This document shows, piece by piece, positions 60,923 to 64,000 of a DNA stretch of 64,000 nt. The stretch spans positions 62,001 to 126,000 of the forward strand of contig NZ_LEKN01000013.1 of the NCBI RefSeq assembly GCF_009761395.1, written 5' to 3'. The notes beneath the pieces were generated by a model that saw only the letters and a list, made by a program, of their open reading frames with translations, was not told the DNA's origin and searched no databases. This DNA comes from Ursidibacter maritimus. Its GTDB lineage: Bacteria; Pseudomonadota; Gammaproteobacteria; Enterobacterales; Pasteurellaceae. Position 1 is the first letter of the stretch. Each line of letters begins with the position of its first letter. The position numbers were made by a program, and so were the translations under genes.

Positions 60923-61861
60923 CTAATTTATCCCAACAACAACTTTCCCGATAGTTACGGGAGCTGTCTTATTAGCACGCAAGCGAGCTAATTCAAACAA
61001 GGCAAAACGATACTCAACAAAGTTATATACTTGATTTGCAATAGTCAGACGGAATAGGCTAGATGCCTCTTCGACTTGATTCAATTTGAGTGTTTGTTTT
61101 GCAAGATAAAAATAAGTTTCGGTTAAAATTTCAGCATACTGAGCCGTATTCGGTTCAGCTTGAGCATTCATTTTTAACCGAAGCTGTTCAAGGGTGTAAT
61201 CCCCAAGAAAATAGGAAACAATATTTGTTCCCCAAAATGTATTAGCTAACCCTTTTGAACGGGTTGCTAAATTAGCTTTTGCTTCACTCGGCGATAACTC
61301 TAATTCATTGAAATATAACCATAAAACACGATAAGGATCGGTTTTATCCGCTTCATAAAAATAAAGTAAATCACGCTCCGCTTCAGCATATCTACCACTA
61401 TAATAAAATGATAATCCCCTATTTAAACGAGTATAATCGTAGTTAGGGTCAAGCTCTAATACCGCATTAAAAGCATCTACCGAGCTATCATAATCATCTT
61501 CTAAGAGTAAATATAAACCTAAGTAATTATATGCTGCTGCCATTTTAGGATTCAGTTCTACCGCTTCAGAAAAATCATTACGAGCAAGCGACCATAAGCC
61601 TAAACTATCGTAGATGACTCCACGTTCAAACAATAAGTCTGCTTTTTCTGATTTACTCAATTCAGCCTGTTGAAGCACTTGCGTTAAACGCACAATCATT
61701 ACTTCTTGCTCAAAACGTAGCTGAGGGCTGACTTCTGATAATGGCAACTTATGTGGGGCAATTAAATCTGAAACACGGTTAATACACCCTGTCAGTAAAA
61801 TAATTGACATCACACTAGCAATAAACAGACGAAAATTTAACAACTTAAAACGTTGTAACAT
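60923..61861 (-). CDS. nlpI: Lipoprotein NlpI
   Basis: A 312-residue outer-membrane lipoprotein (lipobox LLTGC, Cys26). TPR repeats run from about residue 75: GVIYDSLGLWSLARNDFSEA, then YNYLGLYLLLEDDYDSSVDAF and TRLNRGLSFYYSGRYAEAER. NlpI is an adaptor that regulates peptidoglycan endopeptidases, for example by presenting MepS to Prc. It lies between pnp and deaD, the conserved order. Confidence 0.94.
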   Translation of the reverse strand: MLQRFKLLNFRLFIASVMSIILLTGCINRVSDLIAPHKLPLSEVSPQLRFEQEVMIVRLTQVLQQAELSKSEKADLLFERGVIYDSLGLWSLARNDFSEAVELNPKMAAAYNYLGLYLLLEDDYDSSVDAFNAVLELDPNYDYTRLNRGLSFYYSGRYAEAERDLLYFYEADKTDPYRVLWLYFNELELSPSEAKANLATRSKGLANTFWGTNIVSYFLGDYTLEQLRLKMNAQAEPNTAQYAEILTETYFYLAKQTLKLNQVEEASSLFRLTIANQVYNFVEYRFALFELARLRANKTAPVTIGKVVVGIN

Positions 61862-61976
61862 TCAATAAAACCTTAGGTAAAGATTTCTGAATACTCGAAA
61901 GCATTCATACAAAAACATTCGAAATAACTATGTTTGTTATATAAGGGACGCATTATATTGCGCCCCTAAAACAGAA

Positions 61977-64000
61977 TTATTCTGCTAGTTCCTGAGTTTC
62001 TTCCACAACCTCTGTTGTTTCTGGAGCATTATTCAAATCTTTCATCGTTAAACGAATACGACCTTGGCGATCGATTTCAACCACTTTTACTTGAACTTCT
62101 TGACCAACTTCTAAGTAATCAGCAACACGCTCAACTCGAGCATCAGTGATTTGAGAAATATGGACTAAACCTTCTTTACCACCAAGGATAGATACAAATG
62201 CACCGAAATCAACTACACGCGTAACTTTACCCTTGTAGATTGCATTCACTTCAACTTCAGCAACAATTTCTTCAATACGTTCCATTACACGTTTTGCTGC
62301 ATTATTATCTGTTGCGGCAATTTTTACTGTACCGTCATCATCAATATCAATTGATGTGCTAGTTTCTTCGGTTAATGCACGAATTGTCGCACCACCTTTA
62401 CCAATCACATCTTTGATTTTCTTCGGATCAATTTTCATTGTATGGATACGCGGTGCAAAATCAGAAATATCTTCACGAGCAGTAGGAATAGCTTGTTCCA
62501 TTACACCTAAAATATGTAAACGAGCACCTTTTGCTTGTTTTAAAGCGATACGCATAATTTCGGGGGTAATCCCTTCAATTTTAATATCCATTTGTAACGC
62601 AGTTACCCCTTCACGAGTACCTGCTACTTTAAAGTCCATGTCGCCTAAATGATCTTCATCACCTAGAATATCTGAAAGAACAACGAATTTTTCTTCTTCT
62701 TTCACTAAGCCCATTGCAATACCTGCAACAGCGGCTTTAATCGGCACGCCAGCATCCATTAACGCAAGAGATGCACCACATACAGATGCCATTGACGAAG
62801 AACCATTTGATTCAGTAATTTCAGAAACCACACGCACTACATACGGGAATTCTTCAGCGGTTGGCATTACGGCTAACACACCACGTTTAGCTAGACGACC
62901 GTGACCAATTTCACGACGTTTTGGTGAACCAATACGACCTGTTTCACCCACAGAATATGGAGGGAAGTTATAGTGAAATAAGAAACGGTCTGATTTTTCG
63001 CCCGTTAATTCATCAATAATCTGTGCATCACGTTCTGTACCAAGTGTTGCAACCGCTAACGCTTGCGTTTCGCCACGAGTAAAAATTGCAGAACCATGAG
63101 TACGAGGTAAAACACCTGTGCAAATATCTAATGCACGAACAGTATCTACCGTACGACCATCAATACGAGGCTCGCCTGCAATAATACGGCTACGAACGAT
63201 TTGACTTTCTAGTGCAGTAATAATATCAATAATTTTGCCTTCAGAAACACTTTCATCTTCAGCGGTTAGAGTCGCAATGACATCCGCTTTAACTGCATCA
63301 ATTTGCTCATAACGAGCTTGTTTTTCAACAATACGGTATGCTTCACCAATACGTGTTTCTGCTAATGCTTTAACTTTATTGATTAAATCTGTATTTGGCT
63401 CTGGAGCAACCCAATCCCAACGTGGTTTACCCGCTTCTTTTACAAATTCTTTGATGTTTTCAATAACAACTTGTTGTTGTTCGTGACCGAATACCACTGC
63501 TGCAAGCATTTGTTCTTCAGTTAAAATATCCGCTTCAGATTCAACCATTAAAACTGCTTTATCTGTCCCCGCCACAACTAAATCTAAACGGCTAATTTTT
63601 TGTTCTGCCATTGTTGGATTTAACACGAATTGGTCGTTAATAAAACCAACACGAGCTACACCAATTGGACCACTAAACGGCACGCCTGATAATGATAATG
63701 CTGCTGATGCACCAATCATTGCGACTAAATCTGGGCTAATTTGTGGATTGACAGAAACAACCGTTGCAATCACTTGAATTTCGTTGAAGAAGCCTTCAGG
63801 GAAAAGTGGGCGAACAGGACGGTCGATCAAACGAGCAATTAAAGTTTCGCCTTCAGAAGGGCGACCTTCACGTTTAAAGAAACCACCAGGAATACGACCT
63901 GCTGCATAAGTACGCTCTTGATAATCTACGGTTAATGGGAAGAAATCTTGCCCTTCTTTTACATCTTTTTTCGCTACAACAGTTACAAAAACCGTTGTAT
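61977..64000 (-). CDS. pnp: Polynucleotide phosphorylase (5' end beyond window)
   Basis: At least 674 C-terminal residues of an exoribonuclease that degrades RNA by phosphorolysis in the degradosome. Coding continues without a stop to the window edge: the last bases encode [23 protein letters not shown], typical of PNPase residues about 55-80. An internal TTG at 63830 is therefore not the start. Both RNase PH domains are present, then a KH domain ([18 protein letters not shown]) and an S1 domain ([21 protein letters not shown]). The start and autoregulatory leader lie outside. Confidence 0.96.
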   Translation of the reverse strand, partial: TTVFVTVVAKKDVKEGQDFFPLTVDYQERTYAAGRIPGGFFKREGRPSEGETLIARLIDRPVRPLFPEGFFNEIQVIATVVSVNPQISPDLVAMIGASAALSLSGVPFSGPIGVARVGFINDQFVLNPTMAEQKISRLDLVVAGTDKAVLMVESEADILTEEQMLAAVVFGHEQQQVVIENIKEFVKEAGKPRWDWVAPEPNTDLINKVKALAETRIGEAYRIVEKQARYEQIDAVKADVIATLTAEDESVSEGKIIDIITALESQIVRSRIIAGEPRIDGRTVDTVRALDICTGVLPRTHGSAIFTRGETQALAVATLGTERDAQIIDELTGEKSDRFLFHYNFPPYSVGETGRIGSPKRREIGHGRLAKRGVLAVMPTAEEFPYVVRVVSEITESNGSSSMASVCGASLALMDAGVPIKAAVAGIAMGLVKEEEKFVVLSDILGDEDHLGDMDFKVAGTREGVTALQMDIKIEGITPEIMRIALKQAKGARLHILGVMEQAIPTAREDISDFAPRIHTMKIDPKKIKDVIGKGGATIRALTEETSTSIDIDDDGTVKIAATDNNAAKRVMERIEEIVAEVEVNAIYKGKVTRVVDFGAFVSILGGKEGLVHISQITDARVERVADYLEVGQEVQVKVVEIDRQGRIRLTMKDLNNAPETTEVVEETQELAE

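Noticed and set aside
63830-63830. Start of pnp at an internal TTG
   Set aside because: Coding for conserved PNPase residues continues upstream to the window edge; the gene is cut by the window.

Overview
The window is a stretch of chromosome from a member of the Pasteurellaceae. Gene content and local order match Haemophilus/Actinobacillus relatives: nudB-aspS, apt-dnaX, cysZ/zipA-ligA, dacB/greA, cysS/ppiB and pnp-nlpI-deaD. The DNA carries many copies of the uptake signal core ACAAGCGGT, often followed by TTTGCAAAA-type extensions. This is the Actinobacillus pleuropneumoniae-type signal, not the H. influenzae type AAGTGCGGT. That points to the Actinobacillus/Mannheimia/Bibersteinia/Glaesserella side of the family; I cannot name the species.

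Layout. 1-4310: nudB, an EVE-like small protein, aspS, an orphan zinc-ribbon membrane protein behind an A-tract promoter, and grpE. 4379-8776: a UPF0756 membrane protein and hrpA. 8814-15253 (minus strand): proC with an MFS transporter, then apt-dnaX-yadG-yadH. 15329-20903: rdgC, cca, gyrA (minus) and msrB. 21073-24181: a four-gene cysteine-type ABC importer, with a 28-bp palindrome on each side. 24387-33399: yejL-yejM, creA, cysZ, zipA-ligA-DUF2301, dacB and greA. 33478-44246: a surface polysaccharide locus. 44355-50061 (minus): dnaB-ycgL-nrdR, rnm, a secreted SAM hydrolase-like protein and sbcB. 50195-64000: cysS, ppiB, cpdB, gdhA, ubiG, a YidQ-like lipoprotein, leuB, tadA, deaD, nlpI and pnp (5' end beyond the window).

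The polysaccharide locus is the main accessory region. A minus-strand run starts with wzz and continues through neuA, lsgA (flippase), lsgB (GT52 sialyltransferase), a Wzy-like polymerase, three glycosyltransferases and wbaP. It faces an O-antigen ligase gene (waaL) on the plus strand. Together these can prime a sugar unit on undecaprenyl phosphate, extend and sialylate it, flip it, polymerise it, control its length and attach it to lipid A-core. The layout resembles the H. influenzae hmg locus, but with neuA and a probable polymerase inside. No sialic acid synthesis genes (neuB, neuC) are present, so the sialic acid is probably scavenged.

Several signals lie outside ordinary gene content. 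There is an A11 slippery tract in dnaX at the place where E. coli makes the gamma subunit. An A10 tract in waaL would switch the ligase off if it slipped. An A10 tract forms most of the spacer of a promoter-like element. A 28-bp palindrome lies over the rdgC promoter region. Inverted uptake-sequence pairs occur at operon ends. No tRNA, rRNA, CRISPR array, prophage or insertion sequence was found.
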